NCBI GenBank assembly: GCA_964034945.1
Contig: OZ035961.1
Location: forward strand, 64,462,244 to 64,526,243
DNA from: Chrysopilus asiliformis
Taxonomy: Eukaryota > Arthropoda > Insecta > Diptera > Rhagionidae
Direction: 5' to 3'
Length of the DNA: 64,000 nt
A program made the position numbers and the translations under genes. Below the pieces are notes generated by a model. It was given only the letters and a program-made list of their open reading frames with translations, searched no databases and had not been told where the DNA came from. Shown here piece by piece: positions 62,957-64,000 of this stretch (its first letter is position 1; each line of letters begins with the position of its first letter).

Positions 62957-63221
62957 TTAAATATCTATTGGCGATCCTTGTAGGCGGATCCACGTCTTCT
63001 GGCCGTCTCTACGAGACAGACACCTGCTTTTTTTGATGACGTTTTTTTTAATTTCCCAAAAACCAAAAAAATGGTCTTACCTCGTTTTTGCTGCAAGGCC
63101 TTCAATTGTTTTACATACTTCGATTGGAATAAACGATACAATAAGGCACACAGTTAAAAATGATACCTCAATTCCAACATTCATAGTTGGAAATTTGCAC
63201 AACATTTTTGTTGTAAAATTA
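62957..63221 (-). CDS. Candidate two-exon gene end (copy 2 of the 5.26 kb exon)
   Basis: On the minus strand an exon-like stretch (63221 to 63080; VGIEVSFLTVCLIVSFIPIE + VCKTIEGLAAKTR, one membrane-like segment) ends at a strong donor AACGAG/GTAAGACC. It is followed after 56 nt by AAAAAAGCAG/GTGTCTG and a short exon ending ...KTWIRLQGSPIDI + TAA at 62957. The second exon and its 3' flank recur at 5261-5380. Protein unknown. May be a host gene fragment carried by repeats. Confidence 0.3.
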
Positions 63222-63319
63222 CTGTTGGTATGTAAATTTCAAGTATAAAATATTTAATCGCAAAAAGAATATGAAAATTAAAAGTTTTTTTCTGTAATTT
63301 TTTGCAATTATAGAAAACT

Positions 63320-63925
63320 AGCTCGCATACCCATCGTTGCCGGGTTAAGTTTTTTGTATAAGGTTTAGAATACGAAAAAACTTTATCCTTGCAGGACTCT
63401 CCGTTGCGAATTAGTCTAACACCAGATTTGTGATCAGCGACCCCGAAAACTCCTTAATGAAAACTCCTTAAAAAGGATATTTGCGTTATCCTTACAAGAC
63501 CTTCCGCTTCGTTCTAACACCAGACTCGTGACCAGCGACCCCAAAAACCCCCTAATGCCAATTTTTCCCGGCAAAAACTGTAAAGGATATTCGCATTATC
63601 CTTACAGGACCTTTTGTTAGGATTTTTGAAATTATAACACCAGATTCGTGATTAGCGACCCCGAAAACTCCCTACTGCCATTTTTCCCCGGAAAAGCGGG
63701 AAAATGATATTTACGTTATTCTTATTACGAAAATCACGGTTTAAAAACACCCAAACTCCCTTTACCTCCCGTTTATCTCCTTAGCGGTAAAATTTCGGAA
63801 AACCCCGCCTTAGTGAGCGCCCACGTGATGGTTGGGACATACTGTGAAAGTTTCAAGGGGTTTGGGCTGGGCATTGATGAGTCAGTTAGTTAGTCAGTCA
63901 GTCAGGTTAAACGATTTTATATATA
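63320..63925 (+). mobile_element. Helentron/Lep1-like family C copy
   Basis: Starts ACTAGCTCGCATACCCATCG + TTGCCGGGTTAAG, continues with family B-like units (ttatccttacaggaccttccg, gatcagcgaccccaaaaac) and ends near the (GTCA)n 'gttagttagtcagtcagtcagg' tract and 'tatatatacaccc'. It links families B and C. Confidence 0.5.
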
Positions 63926-64000
63926 CACCCATCCCTCGATTTACACGGCACTTGATTTACACAGTTTCGCTTTTACACGGTTTCGCTTTTACACGGTTTT
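63926..64000. repeat. Start of an 'ttacacggtttcgct' tandem tract
   Basis: TTTACACGG(C/T)... words recur four times in the last 60 bases (ttacacggcacttga, ttacacagtttcgct, ttacacggtttcgct, ttacacggtttt). It runs off the window. Confidence 0.5.

Overview
The window is eukaryotic and almost certainly from an arthropod, probably an insect. It is AT-rich. It holds one spliced host gene end, BEL/Pao and non-LTR retrotransposons, mini-me/DINE-1-like Helentron relatives with (GTCY)n microsatellites, hAT, pogo, mariner, maT, piggyBac and PIF/Harbinger-type DNA transposons, and one large virus-like Polinton/Maverick (adintovirus-like) element. No ribosomal RNA, CRISPR array or bacterial operon is present. 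Nearly everything apart from the kinase gene is mobile DNA, much of it nested, and many boundaries can be read from target-site duplications (TSDs) and terminal inverted repeats (TIRs).

Layout. 0-6.5 kb: Helentron tail, degenerate LINE, small MITEs, a 763-bp hAT with perfect 8-bp TSD carrying a zinc-finger ORF, a mariner remnant. 6.5-9.5 kb: a 28-bp-TIR element containing a pogo-like transposon (transposase tail with PHD-like finger), a Helentron-like copy and an 88-bp hAT MITE. 10.3-11.9 kb: Helentron-like copies and a second, altered hAT copy. 12.39-14.24 kb: the large last exon of an SR-protein kinase (SRPK) gene, the best host gene. 14.3-20.4 kb: mostly unassigned, with a Nup37-like pseudogene. 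20.4-21.5 kb: a hAT element with palindromic subterminal repeats. 21.7-25.9 kb: maT transposase fragment and an RNase H-bearing LINE split by three MITE insertions.

27.5-35.4 kb: a minus-strand BEL/Pao retrotransposon, split by Helentron-like copies, a long inverted repeat and a Jockey/CR1-type LINE that itself contains a near-perfect 384-bp palindrome. At 35,366 the BEL protease is cut by a sequence beginning AGCGGG, taken as the left end of the Polinton-like element (to about 45.95 kb). That element encodes a retroviral-type integrase (broken), penton-like minor capsid protein (broken), a 51-aa protein, double-jelly-roll major capsid protein, a possible exonuclease-fold protein, a collagen-like protein, a DUF8207-like protein, a packaging ATPase, a phospholipase A2 / adenovirus-core-X-like protein, an adenain-type protease and two related small proteins. 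These make up a virion morphogenesis set, but no protein-primed DNA polymerase B is found.

46-64 kb: more Helentron-like copies, a head-to-tail array of five related repeat elements (48.4-55.0 kb), a second inverted array (57.1-59.5 kb), pogo-like and foldback MITEs, a nearly full-length LINE ORF2 with 7-bp TSD (59.7-62.8 kb), and a duplicated candidate terminal exon. The most interesting object is the Polinton-like element with its PLA2/core protein, collagen-like protein and TATA-Inr promoters.
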